Part shown: positions 42,040 to 54,140 of the stretch, in pieces
Numbering within the stretch: position 1 is the first letter of the stretch
Layout: each line of letters starts with the position of its first letter
Origin: Dermanyssus gallinae
Lineage: Eukaryota > Arthropoda > Arachnida > Mesostigmata > Dermanyssidae
Length of the DNA: 64,000 bases
Reading direction: 5' to 3'
NCBI GenBank assembly: GCA_003439945.1
Contig: QVRM01005471.1
Span: 62,001-126,000, forward strand
Notes under the pieces: generated by a model
The model's input: only the letters and a program-made list of their open reading frames with translations
Told to the model about the DNA's origin: nothing
The model's database searches: none
Program-made: the position numbers and the translations under genes

Positions 42040-43640
42040 ATATTTATTTCATTGAAACAAATTATGTACAAGTAAGTTCATGTGATTATTAAACATAAAT
42101 ATTTGTTGTCCTGCCGTTTCACCGAGAGAAGAGGTGTAAAGATCTGCGTTGCAGTGCCGGACAATCAACCGCGTAGTACTTAGCGCACTGCCGCGAGCAG
42201 AACCGACAAATATACTGGTACTATAGTCTTCATGGAATTCCCTACGGGAGCAAACAAGGTGATGGAACCCGTGTATGATGTACCTGGTATATACATGTCT
42301 GTCATTGCAGGCCACCCCGGCCCACAACCAAGAAGAATTGAAGACGTCAAGCGTTCTTACCTTTGTCGCTGCCTCCGTGACTTTGCGTCGCCACTCTCTC
42401 AAGAAATGGTCAAGCGGCCCCGTCCCCGGCATACGCAGGCTAAGCCGAAGCAGTTCCACCATCGGCCTACTATACGTCAACTTTGGCAGAGTCTTTAGCA
42501 TAAACAAGCGCATTGCTGTACCGACGGACAGTCGCCGTACATCTCCGACCCCTCCGCAGAGAGCTGCCAGTGCCGAGTTAACATTGTGCTCGATGTGTGC
42601 AGTAAACGATGTTCTCCTGTAGTGAATTCGGAGACCCAAGTATGGGAAAGAGTTTTCAAATTCCGATGGTTTCCCGCAGCAACGAAAAACGTCTTTTGCA
42701 GCTAAACGGCCGTTGCGACGAAACTTAATCGCCTTGGTTTTACGTGAGTTTATTTCCAGCCCTTTTTATGAAATATACCTCACAGCATTACTTTGGGGAA
42801 TCCAGACGGACATGAGCCACCCCAGCCATGGTGACTGGTTAGGGACTCGCAAACCCAGTAAACCCGCTTCCCTCCCACCCCCAGGGATCGGTAGCTGCGT
42901 AGGCATTGCTTCGAATCCAAGGGAGTGGTGTTGCACCAACTCCTACATTTTACTCCAATCTGGCGCTCTGGCTGTCCCTGCCTAATCCCAAGGCTGGTTC
43001 GCCTTTGCTGCCTATTTCCTCTTCTTTCCTTGTCACCTACGAGCGCTCCCTCTCGACTGGATCGGGGGATATTGTTGAAACGAGCTCTCTTGGCAGTTTC
43101 CTTGGCCACCTTTAAGGACATAATAGACTCGAAGAAGGCACATCCTCCGACTCGTCCTCGCCTTCACCGATGTCAGCATGTGTGCTACAACGTTCTTGAT
43201 CGGCTTTCCGGCTTCCTATTGAATAAGGCCAGAAGCAGCGTGAACGGGATACAGCTCAGTGGGTCCCCTTGAGGAGTCCCAACATTCTGCGTTAGCTCAA
43301 GCACGCCGCTCCTTCTCGCGACCAACAGCGTGTCATCGTTGAAAAAACTAGAAACTACTCGCAGAAGAGCTCCACCTATGCCAATCTGTCTGAAACAATC
43401 GGTCTTGCGGAGCCTTGTCAAAGGCTTTGACGCAGGCTTTAAGACTGCATACAGATGTCTTCCTGAACGAGACACTGCCCGTTCTATTTCAGATGGCAAA
43501 ACGTGGATGGCGTCGCGGGACCCCATGTCTTTTCTAAATCCGAACTGCTCTGGAGGCAGAGCATGGTTTGCTACATTTGCAATCATTTTACCAATCAGCT
43601 TACAGAATATTTTCTTGAGCGTTCACTCCAACGCCACTCC
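42040..43640 (-). pseudogene. A-family-like LINE, RT and C-terminus, interrupted
   Basis: From the right: PPEQFGFRKDMGSRDAI (RT motif 2), HLYAVLKPA (motif A damaged), NVGTPQGDPLS (motif B, about 43270). About 400 bases (42780-43200) of unrelated sequence then replace the YADD region, after which GLEINSRKTK...FRRNGRLAAKD, YLGLRIHY and the Cys/His end (HGFHHLVC, about 42250) resume. A further deletion removes part of the thumb. Frame-broken and without motif C. Confidence 0.7.
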
Positions 43641-43699
43641 CCGGTACAGATGTGGGTCAGTTCTATCGTCACCGTGTTTATCCTTGAATAACAGAAAAC

Positions 43700-44720
43700 T
43701 ATGCCAAACAAATATATACTTTGTTGAACTACGAGCGTATGTATCAGACGCATTACTGCCAGTTAGTCAGATTATCTGTGTCCGAACTTGTGCAATACGG
43801 GAGAGTCTGTACAATGTGTGACCTTAAACAAAGATGATATTATATAATTTGTATACAAACTAAGACTAAGAAACTAATATTGTATACAAATATGAAACTA
43901 AAAAATAGGATCATCTTAGTAGGTATATCACCTAGCATTGAACAATACCACTTATTTAACATACTGAAGATATTTGAAGAAGCTAAATCATAAACACTAG
44001 CAGACGCAATTGGTTACCGCAAGATCTATTAGTGTTTTCATGTGCAAGAGTCTCCGCTCAGTTTCTAATAACAGCGGGAGGCATTGATCCTATCAATTTT
44101 CAGCCTTGTCGCTGCTTTGACGCGTACTCGAATTTCCGGCAGGGATTCTTGCTGACACGGAACCAATTCAATCCCAGACCCGTGACGATAAGCAGAGCCT
44201 GTTTGCTTGATTGGTTAATATAGTCGGAGTTAACTCTGATAGCTGAGACCGATCAGAAAGATGGCGAGATGCATTGCGAAGAATTGTTTATGAGGGGAGA
44301 CGTCTGCGTCGCTAAAGAGAATTAGCCCTGTTAGTAAGGGTGGAGAGAATTGAAGTTTTGCTATAAATACGGTTGTCCGATCTAACAAAAATGATTCTTC
44401 TCTGAGTTACGCTCGACTCCGCAACAATGAATTGCAGTCGTTCCATCGCACGAATGCTGCTGCAGTTAGGTCTATTGATGTGCCTGCACCCGTGTTCATC
44501 AATGACTAATGAACACTCAAAGCAGCGTAGTACTGACGAACGAACTCTGTTCTACGAGAATCATGTGGTGTACTTCACCATGATGATCTTCTTTCCACTG
44601 ATCACGGGCTCCCAAAGGTTTGACTATACGGTCGGAACCACCAAGGCCGCAGTGACAAAAGCGACCGATAGTGCACCACACTTTAAACTTACACGTGGAC
44701 GACCAGGCTCTCGACATCGT
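43700..44720 (-). repeat. Repeat X, copy 4 (inverted)
   Basis: Reverse-complement relative of 39629-40350 and of 36895-37430. The longest copy, about 1 kb. Part of it (44427-44768) reads as MMIFF.LI..S.RFDYT, shared with copy 1, so some frame was once constrained or the copies are simply young. Confidence 0.7.
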
Positions 44721-44859
44721 TCTACGCATCACCTTGCCCTTCCCCGTGCCGATGGTCCGTTACGATGAACGTCTCATTAGGGCCCAGAGGAATAGGAAAG
44801 GCCACAAGGAAGTCGAGAGGGCTGACAATGTTAACCATCCAAAGTTCGATAACGACGAT

Positions 44860-45050
44860 GTCGATCACCTTCGATGACGACAATGTCGATCACTCTGACT
44901 TCGTCTGAAGTCGATGCCGACATTGTTGATCACTCTGAAGTCGGTGGCGACATTGTTGATCACTCTGAAGTCGGCGGCGATATTGTTGACTAGACTTACT
45001 TCGGTGCCGAAGATTTTGACCACTCTAACTACTATGCCCTAGACTTTGAG
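44860..45050 (+). repeat. 30-bp minisatellite encoding a decapeptide repeat
   Basis: About six units; the two best are 44928-44957 and 44958-44987. In one frame they read DHSEVGGDIV, with diverged units on each side and a 10-base insertion in one. The unit is a multiple of three, so the frame holds through the core, but a stop follows at about 44990. Confidence 0.75.
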
Positions 45051-47115
45051 CTTACTAAGAGTAGTTAACATAAAATATAACCGGTGATTTTATAAATAAC
45101 TACTGGCAGTGATTATTCTCTAATTAGATACTAATTTATACTCAAGGGTGACGTTTACGCCAAGATCCTGCGAAAACTCTGCGTGTTGTAAACATGTTTA
45201 TTTTAGGTAATAATCCTGTCGTTTTTTACTATGCTGTACACTACTTCCGCTCCAAAATGATCGCTAGCAAACGCAACCTCGAAACGTTTACCAAAAATCG
45301 TATACAAAAAGTATGACAGGCAGTTATCTTATCTAGTATCTCTGACGGGACAGGCAAAGCAGATGAAACATCGGTAGCCTTAGCAAGCAGCATTTTCTGG
45401 CTAAACTTATTGTTGGATCGGTTTCTGATTACATTTATATATTGCAAGATATAGGTAAGATGAGTCTGCTTTGCTTAAATGTATTCGTCATTTGCAATTT
45501 AAAACCTTTTATCACGTAGATCGGTTTTTTTAGAAGATCGTCGCAGCGAAAACTCCTAAAAATTGCTTCGTTTAAGAATATTGAGATTTGGTCCACGAGA
45601 TATATACCTATGTACAAATAAGCAATTGTGCTGGAAGCCGATAGTTCTCTGCAAATTAGTTTGATTCAATTTTATAGACATATAAATATTATAAACAACC
45701 TTTACTTTTTAGTAGCTCTCATGAAAAATCTCCAAAAAATTAGACAATATCGTATCAGTTTGCTTGAGCATGAATAGCCGCCGAAGCGTCACGCCAGGCC
45801 GACTCCTTGCGGGTCTTTTAAGAACTTGGCGACGGCATCTGTGGAACTCACATGCGCCTATTTCTCCACGTGTTTTTTTTCATTTTGCTGCTCGTTCTCC
45901 TTTATTTTTGCCCCGTTCAATTTTTCCTGACGCTGTCATTTCTACCCTTCTCCAGCCCTTCTCCAGTTGTAGCAGATTTGTTCTTTCTCTTGGGGCTCCA
46001 GCTGTGGGCACACGTTAGCAACCTGTCGTATCCACACTCAGATCATTTTTGTGTGTGACGGAATAACAGCCACTGTTTGCGCCGCACATTGTTGACAATA
46101 ATAACAGGCCATAATAGCAGCAGCAATAAAAACAACATCGACTTATCATATTACTGCATTTGCTTTCAGTGCTATATTGTTGAGTTTGAGGGTCTGTTTA
46201 GAGGGCCGTTTACTTTGCAGAAAGGGAGAGAAAGAGAGAGAGAGAGTATGCACAGAGCAAAACAACGACGATAAGTTATAGGAATAAGACAAAGTGCAAG
46301 TATCGCGAGAAAAGTAGAGAAAGAGATTGAGAAAACACCAGCAGGGCAGAGAGCCGAGTTAACGAGCATGCTCTACTTCTCTATATCAAGCTTTTGTGAA
46401 GGTGGTGGTGGTGACGAGCTGAAGCTGCCGATAAAATTCCGGCCGGTTGCAAGATAGGCACAATAACAACAGCAGCAGCAACAGGCTAGTGACAAAGCCT
46501 GAAGATGCGTAGCTTCTATGGGCTGCGCTTCTGCTGTTTGATGATTGAATCCTTTCCTCTATCGCGCGTCCATTTCTTCCATAGCACAGTGGCAGACTAG
46601 ATAGGATATACTGTGTATGAGCTAGATTGCTTACGGCGATGCAACGCCTGTTCGTCTATTGTTCAGGCAGCTTACTAGCTGTAGCAACAGCCGTAATGAA
46701 CAAGCCAAGTCGCCACAATAACGGAACAGGTTTGCTGCCAAGCTATCTCCCTTGACGATCTCTTTGTCCGCAATACTAATTCTAAAGTACTCGACTCACG
46801 ATTAGGTCTATCGTCGCCGAGCCAAGATGTGTCGCCCCACACATACACACTTAAGAACCTGAACCCGTGCTCCTGAAGACGCTTGCTGAGGGAGCGAGAC
46901 ACACCCATTCATCCGAGAGTAGTGCGTGATGTATATTGGGAACCTGCCGGCGAAGACTCTTAACGAATTATGGATTCGAACTAACTGCAGCCCGCGAACG
47001 AACCCGGCCTCAATTGCTGTTCCGGCTCTTCTACACGGCGTGAACAGCAGAGAGTGAACCACCATACCATGATGGTGGTGGAATAGTTGTATGGTTACTA
47101 TTATTAATTAATTAA
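45051..47115. other. Unassigned region
   Basis: No recognisable gene. A pyrimidine-rich stretch lies at 45870-45990 and a short GA run at 46222-46246. Small frames lack motifs. Confidence 0.4.
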
Positions 47116-47119
47116 CGGC

Positions 47120-47520
47120 CGCATGATGAAACAGCGTTTGATATGCACTCACTCGGCAAGAATCCGGACGACGAGTATGGGGAGACAAAGCGGTGAGAGC
47201 GACCAATCCAGCAAAACGAAGAAAGATTCCTGTGCGCTTACTCATCTTAAACAAAATGATTATATCTCTATCTTTTTCTCTCGCCTTCTCTCTCTCTCCC
47301 CCTTCTCCTCCTCCTGTGTCTCTCTTCCCTCTATCTTCGTCTTCTTCTTCTCTTCCTCCTTCTTCTTCCTCTTCTTCTTCTATTCGTTCGACGACTTCTC
47401 TCGACTTTCGTCTTGCTACCTACCGTGCCTGCGTTTCTCGATGGGCCGACATCTCTCCCCCCCTCTCTCTCTATCTCTCTCTCTTCCGCTGGCCTGCTGT
47501 TAGTTAACAAGCATTCATCG
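47120..47520. repeat. Repeat Z1, copy 1, with CT-rich core
   Basis: Aligns with 51590-51905 on both flanks of a CT/TTC-rich tract (47276-47485 here). Shared landmarks include AAGAATCCGGACGACGA, AAGATTCCTGTGCGC and GTTAACAAGCATTCAT. Confidence 0.8.
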
Positions 47521-47884
47521 AATCAGCTGATCAACGCTGATGATGGGTGCAGGTGAATTTGTTGCGGTCCGTGTATTATGTAGTTTATATCGATACTGGC
47601 GTCACGAAAGTGAATAGTGCCGTAACGGACGAAATGCAGTTCCCAGAGTCTCGTGGATCATTTCTACTCAACTCTCACTGCCTTGGACACAAACGCAGTG
47701 TTTTCAACAACCACAACCGGACATTTCACGCCCCACACGATATATTACCGATATATACGTAGACTGTGACAGTCAGACTACCATCAGTAAGCAGTAAATG
47801 CTGTAAAATCTGCGTTTGTGTGCTGTGAACTCCAAGTAGTGTGTGAAAATCTGGAATTACCATTATTTTCTGACCATACTAGAA
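47521..47884. other. Sequence present only in one Z1 copy
   Basis: In the copy near 51.9 kb the left and right neighbours are contiguous. Here about 365 bases intervene, flanked by short ATTCAT repeats, so an insertion is likely. No coding content recognised. Confidence 0.5.
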
Positions 47885-48110
47885 CTGATTCATTGCTTGA
47901 CGCCGCATGAACGAACAGTCATATCTCTCTCTCTCTCTCTCTCGCTTCTCTGAAGGTTTACAATCAGCACCATTCAATCAGCCAGTTAACCGGTGAGCAG
48001 ATCTGAGCAGATTAGAGAGAGACACATCGACGTCTGAAGTATTGAAATGCTGAACGCTTAGACGGATTGATGGATAGAATGATAGAGAGAACTAGATATA
48101 TCGATAGATA
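47885..48110. repeat. Repeat Z2, copy 1
   Basis: CT run, CAGATCTGA-type block and GAACGCTTAGACGGAT block, all found again at 49070-49270. Confidence 0.7.
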
Positions 48111-48395
48111 GGTACATGTATCGATAGATAGATATATGTTTCGATAGATAGATAGATATATTGATAGATAGATATTTCGATCGATTGATCGATAGATATA
48201 TAGATAAATATTTCGATCGATAGATCGAGAGATATATAGATAGATCGATAGATATATCAATAGATAGATAGGCAAATAATTCGATAGATATATCGACAGA
48301 TAGATAGGTAGATAGATAGGTAGATATATCGACAGGTAGATATATCGATAGATAGATATATAGGTAGGTAGATATATCGATAGATAGATATGTAC
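48056..48395. repeat. GATA/TCGA-type tetranucleotide repeat tract
   Basis: Long run of GATA, TCGATA and GGTA units. Its translation gives only YLSI-type low-complexity peptides. Confidence 0.9.
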
Positions 48396-49070
48396 ATTAG
48401 TATCTGGGCTCTATATTGTTTATTCTATAGTTGTGTGAGTGCATAACTCTGAACACTTTCTGAGCGAATTGAAATGAAGTAGTGAAGGCTTTTATGTAGT
48501 TGGCTTTCAATCCGGAATACGTGCCGGCGGGGTAAACGAGTTCCTTTCCCCCCTAGAGATCGAGACACCCACCCTTGATGGGAATGGTGATCAAACAGAA
48601 ACACACACGGACGGGCTTCACTCGTCTCCGAGAAGGGACGTCCGAGGTGGCGGACAGACAAACGGGCCAGAACAAAACGTAAAAATACTCAGTTCTACCG
48701 AAAATTTGTTTTGTTTTTGCAAACTTTTTCTTGTGTCTATGCGTGTTTTTTTTGTACCAATATATTGGTATATATGTATTGGCAGTAGTGTAGAGCAATT
48801 ACTGTTTTGTTGAAACGAAAACAAGCACTTTTCTTTTTTTCTTTCCAGAAATTTTAGAGTATGTATGTACGTACGTATAAATAGATAGATATACATCGTG
48901 CATAGTAAAGGGTAAGTAAGAGCCAGAGGCAGTTGCTTCGAGCTGCAGTTTTAAGCACGTGCGTGCGCGACTGGCTCTAGCCTCTTCCTCCTCCTCCTCC
49001 TCCTCCTGGTGGTGAAGTTGCTTCCTGCTGCTGCTGCTGTTGTTGTTGTTGTTTGTCCGACCGGCGGCAA
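48396..49070. other. Unassigned with short triplet repeats
   Basis: Contains CTC (48983-49006) and CTG/TTG (49026-49053) triplet runs; no gene recognised. Confidence 0.45.
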
Positions 49071-49290
49071 TCTCTCTCTCTCTCTCGCGGTCTCTCTCTC
49101 GCTTTTCTGGCAATTTACAATCACCACTAGTCAGTCAGTCAATCAGTCAGCTGGGGAGCGAGCAGATCTGATCAGATCAGGGACGACAGATTGACGTCTC
49201 ACGTATAATACCTGAGGTGTTGAACGCTTAGACGGATGGATGGATAGCATCATAGAGAGAGGTAGACATGTATATCGATAGATATACAGA
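49070..49290. repeat. Repeat Z2, copy 2
   Basis: Diverged duplicate of 47925-48130, again followed by GATA-like repeat. Confidence 0.7.
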
Positions 49291-49333
49291 TACGTGTATT
49301 GATATATAGGTTAATATAACGATATATAGATGA

Positions 49334-49402
<69 letters not shown>

Positions 49403-49404
49403 AT

Positions 49405-49441
<37 letters not shown>

Positions 49442-49517
49442 TATACAGATACGTATATCGATATATAGGTTTATATAACGATAGATAGATGAATATATAT
49501 ATATATATATATAGAAA
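49291..49517. repeat. TA and GATA repeat tract
   Basis: Long TA runs (49337-49378, 49380-49438, 49494-49512) with GATA interruptions. Confidence 0.9.
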
Positions 49518-49576
49518 ACATTGTGATGATTTATTAATCATTTACAATACGTTTGCACGCTAGGCAGTGCTTGTCT
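49518..49576 (-). pseudogene. R2/R4-type LINE tail fragment (copy 3)
   Basis: About 60 bases matching the 3' end at 33624-33680 and 34113-34165, again with the 3' end against a TA repeat. Confidence 0.75.
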
Positions 49577-50250
49577 TATATATATATATATAAATAGATA
49601 GATATGTCAGGGTCTGAACTGTGTTACTAAGAGGAAGACACGGATATTGACCATCACGGCCGAGGTTTTATTCTATCCGACTCTTTTGCTACGTTGGTAC
49701 AGCACCGCCTCTCCGGCCTCTCTCAGAACACACTGTGTTCCTTCTTCGACCGCGACTCAACTCTAACTGTCTTCGCTCACTCTCTGTAGTGTCGTCCGTT
49801 ATAACGGTTCCAGATGTTGAATCTGGAATTACTAAACGACCCCCCCCCCCCGCTGTCGCTGCTGCCGCAGTGCTTTCTCCGTTAAATGCGCCGCTACCAG
49901 CAACTGTCGCTAAGCTCTGCTGTCAATGACGACGACGATGACAATGATGACGGATGGCCGGCGAAGTGCCTCGTTGGTAAAGATCGAGACATCGTTGGTA
50001 GAAATAGTGGCTAAACGCAAAGGCAGATGGACGACGGGTTAGAACAAAATGTAGAAGCTCACCAGCAGAGAGAGAGAGAGACACATCGGCGAGTCAAGTA
50101 TGGAAGAAAACATATATATATATATATATATAGTGAGTGAGAAAGAGAGAGAAAGGAAAAGGGAAAAGAGAGGAAGGAGTAAAAAGAGCTCGCAAGATAG
50201 AGGGGGACAAGAGAGAGAAAGAAACAAAATATATTTATATATATACATAC
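49577..50250. other. Unassigned with TA and GA repeats
   Basis: Short TA runs (49578-49592, 50112-50132), a C10 run (49843-49852) and GA-rich sequence (50060-50220). No gene recognised. Confidence 0.45.
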
Positions 50251-50251
50251 C

Positions 50252-50350
50252 TAGCAAGATGGCTTAGTGGCAAAACCTTTGTCTTGCATTCGGGAGGACT
50301 CTGGCCCAGACAGGCCATTCTTAAATTGGTCTGTATGGTTTACAATTTAG
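50252..50350 (+). mobile_element. Possible tRNA-derived SINE head
   Basis: A perfect A-box-like TGGCTTAGTGG at 50262-50272 in a GCAAGATGGC... context, followed by an anticodon-arm-like stretch. The B-box position is degenerate. No clear target-site repeats found. Confidence 0.35.
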
Positions 50351-50441
50351 ACAAGGTAAATGCCGGAGTGGACTAAAATTAACCATAGTATGAAAAAATG
50401 ACCGTACACGGGCAACAGCCTTACGGAAAATCTTTAAAAAA

Positions 50442-50446
<5 letters not shown>

Positions 50447-50484
<38 letters not shown>

Positions 50485-50612
50485 AAGAGCGCAGCTCCGC
50501 CGCTCTTAAAAGACGACAGCAGACGACGCAGCAGCAGATTGTTGGGCGTCAGGCATCTCAATTACAAAGATAGAGAGAGAGAGAGCGAAAGAGAGAGAGA
50601 GGGGGAGAGGGG
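50447..50612. repeat. (GA)n-rich tract
   Basis: GA runs at 50454-50480 and 50572-50610 flanking a GC-rich spacer. Confidence 0.9.
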
Positions 50613-51588
50613 TAGGGTGAGGAGCATGTTTGCAGGCGTGACAGTGACTTTCTATCTGGGGATAAGCTCGTGCTGATCTCGACCGACCACTGGCCGTGGG
50701 GCCAAAGTGACACGACCGCTTACCGCCCTCAGTCAGTCAGTCGGAACAGTCGGGACAGTCGTTGGTTGTTTATTCCGTCTCGTCGAACGAGCTCGCTGTA
50801 CGCGTTGGTTGGTTGGTTAGTTGGTTGATTGCGGCGCGCGAAACCTGAATGAAGTCAGACTGTCGGCTGTCGCCTCACGGATTTGCGTCTAGACTTGATT
50901 TCAACTTGTCAACATTATAATTTATGTTGACTGTAGGCAACAACTTTACTTAGATAGCTCTCAGAGAAATCGTAGCTAACTATTATGTAAGCGTTTTTAT
51001 TACACAATGCATTCTAATAAAAATAATCATAAACATTACACTCTACATTATCTATACATATACACTTTTTACAATTGTGCAATGCATCTAGGCTATGTAG
51101 CGTGTATTCTTCCGTTTCGCAGATTCTTTATAGGAAAAGTACTCAAGTCATAACATGTATGTGTATATATAAAGTAAAACCAATAACGTTTGATTGATTA
51201 GCTCATCATGTAGACAACGTGCTTGAAAAACATTGATCAAAAGTGGCTGGAATTTAAATCAATGAAAACGGCCAGTCGTACCGTATCGAAAATATTGTTG
51301 AAACTCTGGTGCCGGCTGGCCTGTATTATTATACCTGCAAACAGTATATATATATATATATGTGTGTGTGTATGTAATCGTAGCATCTCAGCATGGGTAC
51401 TCTTTAGCAGTGTAAGAAAACCCTTTGTAAGAGAACCATTGTACTTTTGTAGAAACGTAACAAAATGTTTACGTTTGAGCTAGCACGCTTAGTCGAGGCG
51501 TTACATACAGCTTGCGGCCGCGGAACATATTAGCTGTATTGGAAAGCGGAAAACCCTTCGAGATCAATCTTGTCCGAAATTTCCATAA
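50613..51588. other. Unassigned region
   Basis: Short TCAG/GTTG tetranucleotide repeats (50730-50745, 50795-50830) and a TA/TG run (51345-51375). No gene recognised. Confidence 0.4.
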
Positions 51589-51589
51589 C

Positions 51590-51935
51590 GGTGTTTGATG
51601 TGCGCTCACTCAGCAAGAATCCGGACGACGAATATGGAGAGACAACGCGGTGGGAGCGACCAATTCAGCAAAACGAACAAAGATTCCTGTGCGCTCACTC
51701 ATCTTAAACAAAATTATTTTCTCTTCTCCCTCTATCTCATTATTCGCCTCCTGCTTCTTCTATTCGTTCCACGACTTCGCTCGTCTATTCCTTGCTACCT
51801 ACCCTGCCTGCGTTTCTCCATGGGTCGATCTTTCTCTCTCGTCTCTCTCGCTTTATCTCTCTCTTTCTCTCTGCCGTTGGCTTGTCGCTAGTTAACAAGC
51901 ATTCATTGTTTGACGCCGCATGAACGAACACCGTA
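51590..51935. repeat. Repeat Z1, copy 2
   Basis: Diverged copy of 47120-47520 that runs uninterrupted into the TTGACGCCGCATGAACGAAC block seen separately at 47895. Confidence 0.8.
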
Positions 51936-53094
51936 GGATGCGGTAAGTTTAATGCGGTGAGAATAAATTATAGGCGCTGTAGGGACGGAGCTAGCTTGGT
52001 CAGGCGAAAGCTCGGAATTCTACCTGCGGGTTTCGAACGAGCCGCGGCCGACTCCACAGAGGAACCCAAAAGCGCCATTTCAGCTGCCTCGACGGGTTTG
52101 CACCCGGAGAGAAGTGCCCACGTAGCGCATAGGTTAGGCCGGACCTTGTAACTAAGGTCATGATTCCGGGTGTTGAGCTCAAGCCCGCTCTGCAGTCCGA
52201 AGTTAATAACTCTGTTGATGTTTTCTTGTACCACTGATGCTTCTCCCCCAATGGCATCATTATCTAGCTACCAGAGGTTCTAGCGAGACCGGATTGATTC
52301 GACTAGTTTTTAATGGCTGGACAAACTATTAGCGCATTAAGAGCGCTGCTGCACACCGCTACATAAGAAAATTTTGAGATCATTAACTAAAAGTTCCAAT
52401 CTGGATATATACGTTTGTGCGATGAGGCCAAGTTAGTGAGCCCCATGCTTCTCGCACACGAGCGCTGCTTCCAGTTTGACGGTCATTTTCGCCGCAATTC
52501 TACAGAAGACGAAAGAGATAAAATGCGTGCAAAACGACTTACCCGGCCCTCTTGATTCTCTGCGATAAGGCGGCCAACAGGGCTCAGGCACCGTACCACG
52601 TCCAATGATGTCAACCCTAACCTCTTGCTAGCTTGCGCAGTAGACGGCTGGCGCTATTTGCATTACACCGTGGAAAAGAGGTCTCTGACGCGGCCGCAGG
52701 CCATTCATGCCTCCGATAGATAGACGCTGACGAGAAGGTCTACAGAGCCTTGTATACCAGTTCTGCATTGATAACGGGTAGCTCGGCGTAGGGTAGTCTT
52801 GACGGCAGATCAGCGCGCGTGGGCCACGTGGGGCGTTTTTATGCCATTTCTACAAACGCGTCGGCTGTGCAGACCGTACTTCCCTTGGAGAGTAAAGCTC
52901 TCTCGCGGCGCCTCCAATGTCGGTTTCGCCGAGTAATCGAGTTGCGCGCCTGGCGGCAGCCTCATCATCTTTATGTGGCTTGTTCTGATGCGCTATCGTA
53001 ACCGAGTCAAGTGGGCGCCCATGACCTGCTCTGTGTTTCCTAATTCTGCCTCTGAGATATGTGGCCTGACTAAGATGTTCTATTATGGTTTATT
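51936..53094. other. Unassigned GC-richer region
   Basis: Several short frames on both strands; no domain recognised. Confidence 0.4.
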
Positions 53095-53095
53095 A

Positions 53096-53350
53096 ACACC
53101 CAGGTTGGGTAAATTTTAAGTAAGTACATCAGTCCTGAATCAGTGGTTTTTCTGCGTCACCGGATCTTCCCTCATCTTGCGAGTTGGCCTCATCACAATG
53201 GCCTAAGCATCTCGCGCACTTACAACACTCCTGAGGATTGTGGAATTCTTGTGTGCTGCATAACACGTGATGGAACCCGTGGGCTGCAAATGCCGTAGTT
53301 AGATGCCTATTCTTATATCCGGCTGCTCGCCAGGTTGTACTCCTCATCGC
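53096..53350 (-). pseudogene. C-family LINE 3' end
   Basis: Minus strand: AFAAHGFHHVLC...C.CARC...C, a Cys/His knuckle, then a tail with the TTGGGTGTTAATAAA-type end at 53088-53105. Truncated upstream. Confidence 0.7.
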
Positions 53351-53599
53351 TATCGTCGTGGTATATTCTAAGATTGTTCTATATATATTTACATATATAC
53401 GATTGTGGATCGAGAGTTTAGATACACTTTTGCACAGAAAAATATGATCTATCTAATTCTCAAAAGCAGTTGTGTTCCCGTCACTGCAAAAAACAGGTCT
53501 TAAACCTGTTTTTTGTGATCGAGCTGAGTTACTCCTGTTAATTGTTCTCTTTCTCCGAATAGGGAGGTTACGAAAATATAGAAATACCATTTTTCATTC

Positions 53600-54140
53600 A
53601 ACTATCCGAAATCAGTAACGATGTGTGCGCCGATATTGTAACTATATAATCATGAATCGTCTCTTGTAATCAGTCTCTAAAAAAATCTGGGGACTTCTAG
53701 TACCGCCTGAAGGATCGAATCGGACATTTTATAACAGGCGGTAATTTGCTGGAAGTTTAACATTTTGGAAACAACTTTAATGCCAGGATACTGACGCATA
53801 TAGCATCGGCCAAGATTGTTGGAACTGATCCACAAGATATTTCCAGTTCCTCATTTATCTCGTTGATAGTAATTCGGCGATTGCTGAATACGAAATTGCA
53901 ATTTTAACGGTTTTATCTGCTATTGACGTCGAGAACCTTCTGGAACGGGGGTCATCTTCGGTCTCCTCAAGTCCGTCGCGAAAATGACCACGTATACGGT
54001 ACTTTTGTATACACAGTGTTTTGGAACATTGCTTAATCACCATAAGCGGCGGTAACATTGCCACTACATTAGAACACATATTCACTGCTTCTTCATTTTC
54101 GGCTCCTTTAATATCTCCGAGCTTCATTTACTTTACTTCT
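53600..54140 (-). pseudogene. mariner-like transposase N-terminal half
   Basis: From the right: EEAVNM, RDGLEETEDDPRS (54020-53950), ITINEINEELEIS..SV (53895-53840, shifted frame) and a region matching the TGDE(S/T)W..Y.Y catalytic block as RDDSWLYSY (about 53660). Helix-turn-helix plus first catalytic Asp fits mariner transposase. Frameshifts and stops make it inactive; the C-terminal catalytic half is absent. Confidence 0.65.

Noticed and set aside
44860..45050. Direct repeats that might suggest a CRISPR array
   Set aside because: Units are adjacent without spacers and the genome is eukaryotic; a minisatellite explains them.
47123..47507. Frames of 126 and 104 codons rich in Ser, Leu and Phe
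   Set aside because: Translation of the CT/TTC tract; the corresponding frame in the 51.6-kb copy has different length and composition.
48012..48275. 87-codon minus-strand frame
   Set aside because: It is a translation of GATA-type repeat (YLSI pattern).
53481..53518. Hairpin with A6/T6 arms
   Set aside because: Short, A/T-run based and with a bulge; could arise by chance in this AT-rich stretch.
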